Shown here one piece after another: positions 24,129 to 34,881 of a DNA stretch of 64,000 nt. The notes under the pieces are model-generated. The model saw only the letters and a list, made by a program, of their open reading frames with translations. It ran no database searches and had not been told where the DNA came from. The stretch's first letter is position 1. Every line of letters starts with the position of its first letter. The translations under genes and the position numbers were made by a program. Where the stretch lies: the NCBI GenBank assembly GCA_020740775.1, contig JAHEWK010000014.1, positions 1,612,001 to 1,676,000 on the forward strand, given 5' to 3'. The stretch is from Ilyonectria destructans (Eukaryota; Ascomycota; Sordariomycetes; Hypocreales; Nectriaceae).

Positions 24129-25522
24129 TTACACGAACGCCTGGACCCCGGTAATGGCCCGTCCCAAAATCAAACCTGTAAGATAGTCAGTTAGCATGTT
24201 TGTCCTATGTCGCCGTAAACTAGTAGATACGTACTGTGAATATCGCTCTGTCCCTCATATGTCTGCGTCACGAAGAGGTTGCTCACGTGACGGCCGATGG
24301 GGTACTCGTCGCTCGCGGCGTTTCCTCCGAAAATCTCCTGGAGCACTCGGGCGTTCTTCAACGCAGTGTCGCAGTTCTGACGCTTGATCATGCTGATCAT
24401 CTCGGGCGTCACCTTGCCCTCGTCCTTGAGACGGCCGACCTGGATGGCGGCGAGGGTGCCAAACGCGGCATCCGTGGCGGCGTCGGCGAGCTTCTTCTGG
24501 ATCAGCTGGTACTTGGCCAAAGGGTTGCCCTTGAACTGCTTTCGCTCGAGGGAGTAGGTCCTGGCACGCGCAATGCAGTCCTCCAGAGCACCCATCACGC
24601 CGAAGGCGATGCCGTACCGGGCGTTGTTGAGGCAGCTGAAGGGGCCGGTCAAGCCCTCGACGTCGGGAAACATGTTCTCTATAGGCACGGGGCAGTCATC
24701 GAGCTGGATCATGCCAGTGATGGAGGCTCGCAGGCCGTTCTTGTCCTTGATAGCAGGCGTCTCCAGGGTTCCGGGGGGGCAGTCCTTGCGCTCCACCAGG
24801 AAGCCTCGGATCTTGCCCGTCTCCTGAAGCTTGGCCCAAATCATCAACACGTCGGCAATAGGGCTGTTGGTGATCCAGGTCTTGGCGCCGCTCAGCAGGA
24901 AGTATCCCTTCTTCGTCGGGTGTGGCCTGGCCACTGTCTCCATGCTGCCCGGGTCACTGCCATGGTTAGGCTCGGTCAAGCCAAAGGCACCCAGGAGCTT
25001 TCCCTTGGCCATCTCGGGCAAAAGCCTCTCCTTCAGCTCCTCGGTGCCGTGCTCGGCGATGCCACCCATGACCAGGGAGGATTGGACCGACATGCCGGAA
25101 CGGTAACCGCTGTCAACGCGCTCCACAGCTCTCGTGATCAGGCCTCCTGCAACAGACGAGACGCCGGCGCAACCGTAACCCTGGATGCTGGCGCCCAAAA
25201 GGCCCAGCTCGCCCATTTCCTCGAGAATCTTGGGGTCATAGTTCTCGTCGCGGTAGGCCTCTTGGAGGGGGTTAGCAAAGGGTGGGGTATCGGGTCAACT
25301 TGACTTACGTAGCACGCGGGGCTGCAATTGCTCTTGGCAATATCGCTCTGCTGTCTCGCCAATGGCAATCTCCTCCTCGGTCAAGAGGTTCTGGGTGTTG
25401 AGGGGATCCTCCCAGTTGAAGGCCGGGCCCTTTGCAGAAGCAAAGCTCCGCGTAGCGCATGCCCTCATGGGAGCCATGGCCCGCGAGCTTCTGGTGCATG
25501 TCCTGAGAATTGGTCGGAACAT
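24129..25522 (-). CDS. GCDH: Glutaryl-CoA dehydrogenase, mitochondrial
   Basis: FAD enzyme that oxidatively decarboxylates glutaryl-CoA to crotonyl-CoA in lysine and tryptophan breakdown, passing electrons to ETF. About 428 aa. Exons on the minus strand: 25522-25309, 25260-24235, 24175-24129; introns 25261-25308 (GTAAGT) and 24176-24234 (GTACGT). The Arg/Ala-rich N-terminus MFRPILRTCTRSSRAMAP fits a mitochondrial presequence. Acyl-CoA dehydrogenase blocks: FGLTEPNHGSDPGSM near 164-178, LSGAKTWITNSPIAD, the arginine helix YSLERKQF, and the catalytic glutamate in TQTYEGQSDIHS (E about 407). The last exon restores LILGRAITGVQAFV, the GCDH-type C-terminus. ETFs and the lysine pathway are not nearby. 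A related short-chain acyl-CoA dehydrogenase is the alternative, but the TYEG...LILGRAITG ending favours GCDH. Confidence 0.95.
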
Positions 25523-25626
25523 TGTGACTTAGTGGAGTGGCGATTAGGAACACAAAAGAACTCAAGGAGAGACGGTGGTATTTGAAGGCGTGAAAGATGA
25601 GTTCGATTGAGGTTGAGATGGATGTT

Positions 25627-25639
25627 TTATTTAAATAAG
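25627..25639 (-). promoter_or_regulatory. TATA-like element of GCDH gene
   Basis: TTATTTAAATAAG lies about 105-117 bp upstream of the GCDH start codon. Position and sequence fit a core promoter element; function is inferred. Confidence 0.4.
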
Positions 25640-25768
25640 GCACGAGACAGTTCTGGGGTCGGGAAAAGCTGCCAATTGAATGAAGTCATCCGACGAAAAC
25701 CGGGCGGCAATCGTGAAGGAACCCCAGCTTTCTCCAGGTCTAGTGAAGCCAACCCCATACTCTCGGAG

Positions 25769-25774
25769 CCGAGG
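25769..25774 (-). promoter_or_regulatory. Candidate FarA/FarB site (CCTCGG)
   Basis: CCGAGG on the plus strand reads CCTCGG on the strand of GCDH, about 250 bp upstream of its start. This hexamer is the known binding core of the fatty-acid regulators FarA/FarB in Aspergillus. A six-base match is weak evidence. Confidence 0.25.
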
Positions 25775-27576
25775 CTCTAAATGCAGCCAACCAACGGCCG
25801 CCATTATTGGATTTGCGGCATGCCCAGCCGACGGCAGCGCGGTGAGCTCGGTTCCGAGTGACGCTACGCCGACATCTGTACTGCTAAGTTTCGGCGGGTT
25901 TGAACAGGACGCCGATGGCAGCATTCAAATTGATTCAGAATCCCCTGGATACACGCGGCACATCAGGGGCACGCTCTCTAAAGATATCTAAAATGAATCG
26001 TGGATTCCCCGAGCATCGACCCTTTGTCCGGCTTTATTTTCTTTTTGGGGTTTCCGCTCCCTCTCCGCGCCGGGCCATGAGGCTTAGACGGTCGAGGTCC
26101 GATGTCGCCAATACGACTCCGGCCATGGCAAGTGGGCGCGTGCCTTTTTCGACCGTCGGAGCCGAGTAAACTGCCTCCGTTGCTTCGTCCGATGAACCCC
26201 GGTTTTGCTCCGAATGGCTTTCCGGCTCCCGTGCTCTCCGCCGCCGCTCTTTTCCACTGTGGACCTTGGCTTCCTGGTGTTCGGGATCGGCCGGTGAACT
26301 GGGGTAACTCGAACGGCTTGAGCGGCTTGACGCAAGTGGGGATGTCCAAGGACGCATGCGACGAAACCGCTGAGCAAGGCGACTACGGAGACGGTTCGAT
26401 TTCGGTGGAAGAGAGCCATGTCCACCGAAGCTATTGCATGACCCGTTAGAAGGGGGGGTTGCTTCCTAAGAGTCGTCAGCGCCGCGTTCAAGGATTCAGA
26501 ACTAGTCTAAGAAGATGCGCACGAACCGATGAACACTTGGCTCGTCCCAACTCAGGGCATGAGATCATGTAATAGTCAAAGTGGTCGAAGGATGAGCCGT
26601 GTTGTCCACACTCCGTCACTTCTGAGCCACGCGCCAACCTTTTGCGCAAATGACCATCCCAAGATTGTTTCGGCCGACAGGGTGGCCTTTGGGCACTGGA
26701 CTTTGTAGGCCGGACGTGTGATGAGTGGTCTAAACCTGATGCGGCTCCTTCAGTGGTTGGTCTAGGATGGGAAGTTGGCTGAAGGGTTTCCATATCGAAG
26801 GGGGTCCTAGATCCTTGGGGATCACCAAGCATGGTAAGAAATACAACGGATTGAGGATGTCATTGAAGAAGTGATGAAAGAGTGGTTGACTTTAGTCGGG
26901 TGCTCAAGAAGGTTCATTTTCCAGCATTCTCAGAATAGTCAAGTTGGAAAGATGCACCTGCATCAAGCAACCCACTAGGACGCGCCAAAGGAAGGGGCGC
27001 AAAATGATTCACTGCTTAGCCATATGGAAGGGGTGACTTCTTTTTGCTTTGCGGCTCCCCATAACTCTACAGTTCACGTTTAGCGAACACCAACTGGATC
27101 GATCCTTTGATGCAACGTCGCGGTGCTAGCCATTTTTACTTTGAGGTTTCCCTTCACGGTATCGTGTTCAAGAAACAGAGAGAAACAGGCCCTGGGTTCC
27201 TTTTAGACCAAATCATAGGTACCTAGGTAAGTAATCCCTTATTACATATGTACAATGCATCTCGGTCCTATTGTGATAAAAACTGTCATCGTGCCTAGCT
27301 AGAAACACCACAGGTGCCTAGCCGCCATCCTGGAAAAGGCTTTATTTAGACTGTGAGAGATCGGACGTTAGGGCCACTTACTTAGGCATCAAGGACTTTG
27401 TTACATTTGGTCAGTGGATCCAGAATAAAGTCCTTTAGTCGGTAAGCTTACGGTTCCAGGGCATGGCATCGATAGTCTTATGCACCACTTGGACCAGGGT
27501 CTGCCCATAAATCTGCGGGGAAAACGCCGCATATCACGAAGCGCCGCAGCAACAATTCACCTGCGAATCCGCCAAT

Positions 27577-29319
27577 ATGGTCTCACAAAACGAAATTCGC
27601 ATCTTGTACCTCTTTCCGCATAACGGGGACAAGGATGCCTTGCTCAAGAGCGATGTTAAGGTCACATCACTTGAGACTGACCCCGAGTACGAGGCCGTCT
27701 CGTACGTCTGGGGGAGTACCGACTCCCTCATCGATATTGAAGTCTCGGGCAGCAAGGTCGGGGTGACGAAGAATCTACATTCGTTTTTGCAACGGCTGCG
27801 ACTGGCAGACAAGACCCGGGCGCTATGGATCGACCAGCTCTGCATCAACCAGTGGGACACGAAGGAAAAGGCTCAACAGGTCCGTCAGATGCGGCAGATC
27901 TACACCAAGTGTCGGCACTGTCTCCTGTGGATGGGTGATATCAAAGACGGAATTCCTCAAGCCGACGCTGAGGGGGCGTTGGTACTTCTCAAGTACATGG
28001 CGGCCTATTTTGAGGCCGAAGACAAAGAAAAGGTTACTCGTCCATCTTTGCTCGAATCCGACACATCTTTTGAGGGGCCGCTCAGAGCATTGGAGTCCTT
28101 GGGTATCGATAGCAACCCTTGGTGGGCACGAGTGTGGACAGTTCAAGAGGCTGTTCTTCCCCCAGAGCAGACCATTCTTTGGGGACCGCTGGCGATGCCG
28201 TGGCAAACGATGATGCACGCCACGAGAACCTGGACAGGGAATATGCCGCCCATCATGTTTGAGCGCTTTGAGGCCTTTAGCACCGGTCCCTTAGGTGGTC
28301 TAATGGCCATGGCAATATGGCTGGACATTGCCAAGGGTCGAATCGACAGCCCGGCCCATTTAGTAAATCGCTGGCGGTTCCGACAAGCTACAGATCTTCG
28401 CGATAAGATATATGCTCTAATGGGACTGTGTCCAGCCGGAACGCTATCATCGGTAGAGAGGTGTGACTACGACCTGCCAGTTGTGGATGTATTTTGCGAT
28501 TTGACCTTTGACCTAATGGTGAGCGATGAGAGTCTTATCCCTCTTATTATGGATCCGAGGTTGGAAATTGAAAAGGCAACGCCCGGCATGCCTCGTTGGG
28601 CGCTCGATGCAGCATACATCTCTGATCGAAACACCGACTGGTTTCACCTCTTTGCGTGGCCCGAATACCAGGCCCATGGCGGAAGACATCTCAATATTGG
28701 CAATATGCTCAGGAGACGGGAGGAATCGAGGTACACATTAGAGTTGCAGGGAGTCTTTGTCGACACTATTGAGACTGTCGGAGAAATATGGCTGAACCCA
28801 CCGCCACCAGGTACCGATCAAAACACAGCCCAGCGCGAGAGAATCCGCAGCTGGGAGCTCATTGCCCAAGAGCACCTCAAACGACTGACCCCAGAGTCAC
28901 CAGAGACATATCCCGGAGGGTTATCGTTTCACGAGGCATTCGGGAGGCTCATGCTCGGCGACATTTTGAGGAACGACGAGCAAAGAGTCGAAGCCCGGGC
29001 CGATGACGAGGACGTGGAGACGGTCTACAAGTTCCTCGAAGATGGCGAGCGATACTGGACACACCGAACCGTCTGGGGGATGATGTCAAACCAGAGGTTC
29101 TTCATGACCAAGACAGGCCTGATGGGCATCGGCCACATGGATACGCAGCCCGGCGAAGAGGTCTGGGCATTCCACGGAGGCAATTTCCCGTTTACCGTGA
29201 GGCGCAGAGATGGCGGCGAGAATGAGTATGACTTTGGAGGCCGTTGCTATGTGCAGGGAATGATGTATGGCGAGGCGTTTGAGCGCGGCCAGGAGACGCA
29301 GACGGTGACGATTTATTAG
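27577..29319 (+). CDS. HET-domain (heterokaryon incompatibility) protein
   Basis: Intron-free protein of 580 aa. The HET domain covers about residues 37-200, with its diagnostic blocks YEAVSYVWGS (38-47), ALWIDQLCINQWD (82-94), the REKxxQVxxMxxIY-type QQVRQMRQIYTKC (100-112) and LLWMGD. After the domain come a WWARVWTVQEAV block typical of these proteins and a region ending in TKTGLMGIG...VWAFHGGNFPFTVRR, the usual C-terminal fold of stand-alone HET proteins. There is no NACHT, WD40 or ankyrin repeat. HET domains act as cell-death effectors in allorecognition in Podospora and Neurospora; whether this copy works in that way is not shown. The gene is divergent from GCDH and lies upstream of the LrgAB-like gene on the same strand. 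No frameshift is seen. Confidence 0.94.
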   Translation: MVSQNEIRILYLFPHNGDKDALLKSDVKVTSLETDPEYEAVSYVWGSTDSLIDIEVSGSKVGVTKNLHSFLQRLRLADKTRALWIDQLCINQWDTKEKAQQVRQMRQIYTKCRHCLLWMGDIKDGIPQADAEGALVLLKYMAAYFEAEDKEKVTRPSLLESDTSFEGPLRALESLGIDSNPWWARVWTVQEAVLPPEQTILWGPLAMPWQTMMHATRTWTGNMPPIMFERFEAFSTGPLGGLMAMAIWLDIAKGRIDSPAHLVNRWRFRQATDLRDKIYALMGLCPAGTLSSVERCDYDLPVVDVFCDLTFDLMVSDESLIPLIMDPRLEIEKATPGMPRWALDAAYISDRNTDWFHLFAWPEYQAHGGRHLNIGNMLRRREESRYTLELQGVFVDTIETVGEIWLNPPPPGTDQNTAQRERIRSWELIAQEHLKRLTPESPETYPGGLSFHEAFGRLMLGDILRNDEQRVEARADDEDVETVYKFLEDGERYWTHRTVWGMMSNQRFFMTKTGLMGIGHMDTQPGEEVWAFHGGNFPFTVRRRDGGENEYDFGGRCYVQGMMYGEAFERGQETQTVTIY

Positions 29320-30216
29320 AGGGGTCATTTGCGCCCTGTGTCTCTCGGCCTGTCAGGGATGAATGATACAGAACCGACGGCATGGGAGCTGGCAGACGTC
29401 TTGGCGCGCAAAGGTTTTCATCGTGTATTCGTACTGGAGTATTCGTACTTGAGATTGTATCCCTTGCCATCTGCCCATTGCGCAGCCAAGTCGAGCGACG
29501 TGGAAACCGTCGCCCCGGGAGACAAGGGTCCAGGTCAGATCGTCCCTGAGCCGCAAATCTCGGTAACTTGCAATGCCGGGAGCCTCATGATAAGGCCATG
29601 GCAGTCAGAATCTGCAAGGTCGTTTTTGGGCACCAAACTGGACTGTTGTGGTGGCGACTTGGTGGGAAGAAAGCTGATTCACGTCGACCTTCGGGGGTTT
29701 GGTCCGAAATCCTGACTAGAGCCTTGCCACGCTTGTTTTTTGAGTAACCCAGATAGACAGATAGTGGGCAGGTTGGCCAATAAGTAATTGCTAGTCAAGA
29801 TAGTAAACTCGGCTTGCGCCGATCCTCGGAGTCGTCCGCTCCAGACTGTATCCACCCGAATACGCCTCGCCTCTTATACGTACCAGGGGGCCCTCCGATC
29901 CGATGACTGTTGGAAAAGGCACCCCTGGCGGCGAGAGAAAAATAGATATATATCTGGAGACCGGGAAATCGGGAATTCTGCCCTTTAGTACGGATGGTTG
30001 TGCCTTAGCGTTGATCTATTCATCCTCAGTGACGGAGCGAGCGGACGAACGGGTGGAGCGCCTCTTAGACCAAACCACCAATCTCTCGGAGCTTTGCACC
30101 ATCGCCAGTCTCGGAGCGCCAAGTCCGTCGGCCCCGTTGTCGCTGGATTCCTTAACATTGCGTGTTCTCACGCTTCTGTTGGCATTCACGTCTTGTTTGC
30201 TTCTCTCACTCTCGCC
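29320..30216. other. Intergenic, 0.9 kb
   Basis: 3' flank of the HET gene and promoter of the LrgAB-like gene. Nothing else recognised. Confidence 0.5.
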
Positions 30217-32040
30217 ATGTCGCAGCTCAGGGACCTCCAACACGTCCCGAAAGCCGTAAAATTGGTACGTCATCGGCATCACTCTACTTGCGCTCCTCGC
30301 TAACACCCACTACAGGCCGCCATATCTAGCCGGGCCAAGCTCGTACAGCAATGGATATACGTTCCTTGCGGCCTCATGGTCGCCCTGGTCGCCTGCTTCG
30401 GCATCGACTCGCTCTTCCGGAAGGTCAACGTCGCATTCCCGGCGTCGGTGGCTTGTCTGGTGTTGCTGTTCTTGGCGCTGCTTGCCTCGGAATCTTGGCT
30501 GGGAAGTCATCGCACAAGGAAAATAATTGCCGTCATCGATGTTTCTGTGAGTTTTCTTGCCCAAGACAATACGGATGTCGTGCTGATGACATTAGGCTGG
30601 CTGGTCGCTCCGCTGGATGGGCGTCTTCTTCACCCCTTCGTTCGTCCTCCTCCCTCTCAGTCCGCCCATCGGCGTGGTTGAAGTCTTCAAGATCATTGCC
30701 GTATTCAGTAAGACACATCTTCCAACTCCCCAGGTATCTTCCCCTAACTAACGCAACCAGTCATCGGCTTCTTCGTCATGATGGCCCTCGCCGCATGGCT
30801 CACCCGCGGCCTCCAACTCGCGCTGGGCTCATCCAAGCGCTCCGAGTCCCAGCGCGCCGAAGAACTCGGCCGGCGCACCCCTGACATCCCCATCAGCTCC
30901 GAGCCGACCACCCCCGGCGTGTCCCGGCGGACGAGCTTCTCCCAGGCGACGTCGATGATGCCGCTGGTCGCCATGCCCGGGTCCGGTCCTCCTTCTGGGC
31001 CGCCTTCCGCATCGCCGTCGGTGCCTCCGTCGCGGCCGCAGAGTCCTCCGCAGTTGCGTCTTCAGGAACATCACTACTCCAACGGCCGCGGCCCAGAGAA
31101 CGTCACCGAGGCACTCAGCCGTCACAGCTATCCATCCCAGACGCCCATCCCATCCCCAAAGGCTGAACAATGGGCGGCCGCTGTCTCAGCCAACCTCGAC
31201 CTGTCAACATTCATCGCCCTATTCCTCTTCGTCGGCATCCCGCTCTACTATTCCACCGGCTACGCCATGGTCGCCCACCTCACCCTCAACATCCTTGCTT
31301 ATATGGCTGCCATGGCCATCCCCGGCGCATGGAAACAGTACCTCCACCCGGTGCTCGTCTCCTCGCTCCTCACCGTCCTTAGCATCTGGGGCCTCGCGGC
31401 GATCCGCGGCGACGATCTCACCACCACGCTTACCGCCTACCGCACGGGGGCCAAGTACCTCAAGCTGTGGCAAAACACCCACAGCCAGCTCCTCCCCGGG
31501 GCGGGCGACGTCTTCGGGACGCTGCTAGATGCCAGCATTGTTGCCCTGGCGCTGCCCATGTTCCAGTACCGGCGCGAACTGCGGACACACTTCATCCCCA
31601 TCGTGGCGCCCAACGTGGCCATCAGCGTCGGTTCGCTGCTGGCGTACCTGCCGCTGTGCCGGGCCATTGGCATCTCGGCGTCACGCAGCCTCGCGTTTGC
31701 GTCGCGCAGCTTGACGCTGGCGCTGGCGGTCCCGGCCACAGAGAACCTGGGTGGCGACGTCAACACGGTGGCCGCGCTGGCCATCATCAGTGGCATCCTG
31801 GGCGTCATCTTCGGCTCGCGCATCCTGGCCTGGTTGCGCGTGCCCGAGGACGACTATGTGACCCGCGGTGTTACGCTGGGCGTCAACTCGAGCGCCATCG
31901 CCACTGCGCTGCTGCTGCGGACGGACCCACGAGCGGCGGCTCTCTCGAGCCTGTCGATGAGTCTGTTTGGCACCATAACAGTGCTATTCACATCAATACC
32001 CCCTGTGGCAACGTTTGTGCGTGCTCTCGTGGGTCTATAG
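30217..32040 (+). CDS. LrgA-LrgB-type fused membrane protein (PLGG1-like)
   Basis: Polytopic membrane protein of about 556 aa. Exons 30217-30264, 30316-30546, 30596-30707, 30761-32040; introns of 51, 49, 53 bp with GTACGT, GTGAGT and GTAAGA donors. The N-terminal third has LrgA-like helices (WIYVPCGLMVALVACFGI and VAFPASVACLVLLFLALLA, then a third helix in exon 3). A polar Ser/Pro-rich insert follows (about residues 150-270). The C-terminal part (about 330-556) is an LrgB domain: SLTLALAVPATENLGGD near 447, then LAIISGILGVIFG and GVTLGVNSSAIATALLL. In bacteria LrgA and LrgB are separate proteins tied to holin-like control of lysis; in plants the fused PLGG1 exports glycolate and glycerate from plastids. 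The fungal substrate is unknown; carboxylate transport is an inference. First-exon choice rests on splice fit. Confidence 0.9.
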
Positions 32041-32852
32041 AGAGGAGATGTCGGGCCATTCTCCGGATGCTCGCCCGAAATTGGGCTGTAAATAATACGA
32101 TAGACTTAGTAAATAATGACCATGATCACTCCCAATAACTTGCCTGTTTCGTTTCAATATTAAATATCGTCCTTCCAGTTCCACACGTGCATCTCCCCTG
32201 TCGAGACTCCTGACATGGATTTCCACGTCAGGCCGACCAAACAATATCGCTCCATCGATGACAATTACACCACGTCGTTAAAAGTAAAAAATCCACTATT
32301 AGGAAATATGTAGTGCAGAGCAAAAAAAAAACGCCGTGAAATTATCCCTCCTACCTGCTTGTAAATGCAATGAGCCGCCAACCCCGGAACCCTTCGCAAT
32401 TATCCGTCAACTGATATACATTCTGCCATCCTTTAATATCTTGAGAAACAATTGAAACGCCCCGTAATCCGTAAAGTCGTGAATCTGTGAAAAGTCGTCA
32501 AAAGTGTGTGAGGTGTTGCGGTGTGGTCGGGCAAGGAGAGTGCTGTGCAACCGACTCGGCCAGTGAGATGGTGGGACTGCTCGTGTAGCCCATTTGCCCC
32601 ATGTTGAAGAAGGGATAGTCCTCAAGGTTCGGCGTAAAAGTCATTGTCGATTCTGACCTGAGTCGACGTGATGGTGATGCTAGAATCATAAGTCAGCTCC
32701 AATTTCGGTTGCACTCCGCCCGTCCCCATCATGACAAGTGACTCACCGATACTTCACCGTCGCCATCACCAGTTATTCCCTTCCCCTTTCCCGTCCCTTC
32801 TTCCCCCTTCCCTCCTTCTCCCTGTAGAATATCATCAAGTTTGAGTTGTTCA
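32041..32852. other. Intergenic with possible tiny minus-strand ORFs
   Basis: Holds the 3' flank of the LrgAB-like gene. On the minus strand there are two protein-like short reading frames (about 32732-32622 and 32644 down to 32498) whose status is unclear; see findings. Confidence 0.4.
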
Positions 32853-33068
32853 TCACTTGCCAAACGCCTGGTTCAGTTGGCGCGCTAGATCCGCCCTTCC
32901 CTCGCGGGCCTGGCGGCAAACACCACACTCGCCCTCGACCACCGCGGGCGTGACTCTCGACACGAACTTTCCGCAAACGGCCAGACACGGCGACATCCCC
33001 ACGGGCTGCTCGCCCACACGCCGCGCGCAGGAGAAGCAGATCAGGGTGCCGAGGTTGCGGTAGCACAT
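32853..33068 (-). CDS. Tiny cysteine-rich protein, unknown function
   Basis: Intron-free ORF of 71 aa starting MCYRNLGTLICFSCARRV. Cysteines occur in pairs: C11/C14, C28/C32 and C48/C51, with C2 extra. The spacing CX2C ... CX3C ... CX2C suggests a small zinc-binding fold, but I do not recognise the family. There is no signal peptide. The C-terminal part is charged (REGRADLARQLNQAF). It lies downstream of, and opposite to, the LrgAB-like gene. Codon use looks like a coding region (GC-rich third positions). It could be an exon of a larger gene: a GTGATG donor-like site lies at its stop codon, so extension is possible. Coding status rests on composition and the cysteine pattern only. Confidence 0.5.
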   Translation of the reverse strand: MCYRNLGTLICFSCARRVGEQPVGMSPCLAVCGKFVSRVTPAVVEGECGVCRQAREGRADLARQLNQAFGK

Positions 33069-33424
33069 GGCTTCCAGTTGTAGAGGGGTCGACTTCCGCA
33101 GTTGGGAAAGGGATGAGAAAATCGACCGAGTGAATTGCCTATTGGTAGAGAAGAGTGTCTATAGACGATTGACTCTCGACTGGTAGTGTTGTTTCTGTAA
33201 TGCTCAACGACGAAGGAGTAGGAGTGTTGGTGTTGGTGTTGATGATGAGTTGGTGATGGTGGTGTCGGTGGGGGAGCTGTGTAAGCGCAACTGAGGTTGA
33301 ACTGGGATAAACGAGCAAAGGCGGGGTTCTAGAAGGACTAAAAATGGCTGAAACGGAATACGGAGGGAATGTGTAATTGAGGAGGGATAACCTGGTAGAT
33401 GCAGGTAGGGGGGGAAGAAAGGCG

Positions 33425-33487
33425 CAGGTGTAGGTATAGGTGTAGGTGCAGGTGTAGGTGGAAGTTTAGGTTTAGTGTAGGCGTAGG
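33425..33487. repeat. Degenerate hexamer repeat GGTGTA
   Basis: About ten diverged units of GGTGTA/GGTATA/GGTGCA, seen directly. Confidence 0.8.
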
Positions 33488-33959
33488 TCCAAAGGCGGGC
33501 GTTCAGAATGGCTGCGGAGTTGTCGTGATGGGGTCGTCTGGCAAACGCATGGATGAAAGGATGAATGGAAGCCCACTCGGAGAAAGCCCACTTGCGAGTG
33601 GGACGATGGCCGATGACCGTTGGCCGTTGGCCGTTTCACTGCGCTGCGGTGCCTCCCGCGGCCGGCTCGATTCACAGCCTCGTTTTTGGGGTCCTTTTAT
33701 CGAATAAATGGCTCTCTCCCAAATTCCGCCGTCCGCCGTCCGTCGTCTGCTTTAAATACCGCGGGACGAGGACGAGGACGCGGTCGTCGACAGCTGGTCA
33801 ACCGGCGCTCGTTTGCGCCGTCGTAACGTCCTTCTCCCGCGTGTGAGTCGTGTCGAGATGGCAGACCGACTCTTCGTGGGTGTTGACGGGTGATTTGATT
33901 TGATTAACCGACTGTATCATGAGAGAAACAGAAACAGCTGCCCTTTCCGCTCTCACCGA

Positions 33960-33987
33960 CACACACAGACACACACAGACACACACG
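33960..33987. repeat. (CA)n/CAGA microsatellite
   Basis: Three runs of CACACA separated by GA, seen directly. Confidence 0.85.
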
Positions 33988-34012
33988 GAGGACCGAGGAC
34001 GGCCACACCCAG

Positions 34013-34072
34013 TATTACCCATTCCCCATTATAGTTACCCATTATCCATTATCCATTCCCCATTACCCACTC
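34013..34072. repeat. Degenerate CCATTA/CCCATT repeat
   Basis: Repeated ACCCATT, ATCCATT and CCCATT units, seen directly. Confidence 0.75.
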
Positions 34073-34336
34073 CCACAACCCACCCCGTAACCGTAGCCGC
34101 TGCCCGTAGCCGGAGCCCAACCGCCAACCAGCAGCGTGCACAAGACATGGAAGCACAGGTGGAGCCCCTATGAGCAATGGTGGGATGTGATGTGGGATGG
34201 AAAGATGGAACCTCGCTAGAAAACACCGCCCGCAAACGAGTCCCCTGGCGAGCACTGCATCCCCAGGAGTCTGTGCTGCCGCCAGCCATGGATGAGCTCT
34301 CCTGTCACCACCTCTAGCCCCAAATCGCATGTACAG

Positions 34337-34369
34337 GACCAGTCAAGAGGCCAGTCAAGAGGCCAGTCC
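34337..34369. repeat. Tandem repeat, 12-bp unit CCAGTCAAGAGG
   Basis: Two full copies and a partial third, seen directly, starting at 34339. Confidence 0.75.
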
Positions 34370-34881
34370 GGCCTGATCATCGCCATATCATCTGCTACCG
34401 AGAGCCCGCGGAATGAGTCCTTACAATCGCCCGCCGGCTGTCACGGCTCGTTCGGGTAACTCCAAGCAATGACCACGGACCCTCGCTATCAAGTGTGAGT
34501 GGGGGTAGGAAGAGACCACCAGAACCGAGGCGGGACGGACCATCTGAAGTTCTGAAGCTCGGTTTCCATATAAGAGTTGGACAGGTTAAAGGACAAAATC
34601 GCCTTTCTTCCCTCGTCAACTTCGTATAAGACTGGCATCACAATCATCTACAATACAACCTTCCTTATAGCGCCCTCGGCGCAAGAATAAAAGCCAGGAC
34701 CATATTTCTACAATGCCAACCCCAAGAACGCCGTCTGTACAATCATCATCCACCCTTCACCCTCGCACAATGTCCGAGTACAACCTGTGTCGCAACATCC
34801 AACATCTGCTTGCTCCCCCGGTCTCCTAGCACACGCAAACACTCTCACGGATATGCGCGGGGCCAACACATGGCCTACGTC

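Larger units (their letters stand above)
25523..27576. other. Divergent intergenic region, 2 kb
   Basis: Lies between the divergent GCDH (-) and HET (+) genes. Carries a TATA-like element and one CCTCGG motif near the GCDH start (listed separately). AT-richer near 27200-27470. No further gene recognised. Confidence 0.5.
33069..34881. other. Intergenic with simple repeats
   Basis: Promoter of the cysteine-rich ORF and 3' flank of the proline-rich gene. Contains GGTGTA, CA and CCATTA simple repeats listed separately. No gene recognised. Confidence 0.5.

Noticed and set aside
24236..25303. 355-codon plus-strand frame
   Set aside because: Antisense shadow of the GCDH gene, whose exons and motifs are unambiguous.
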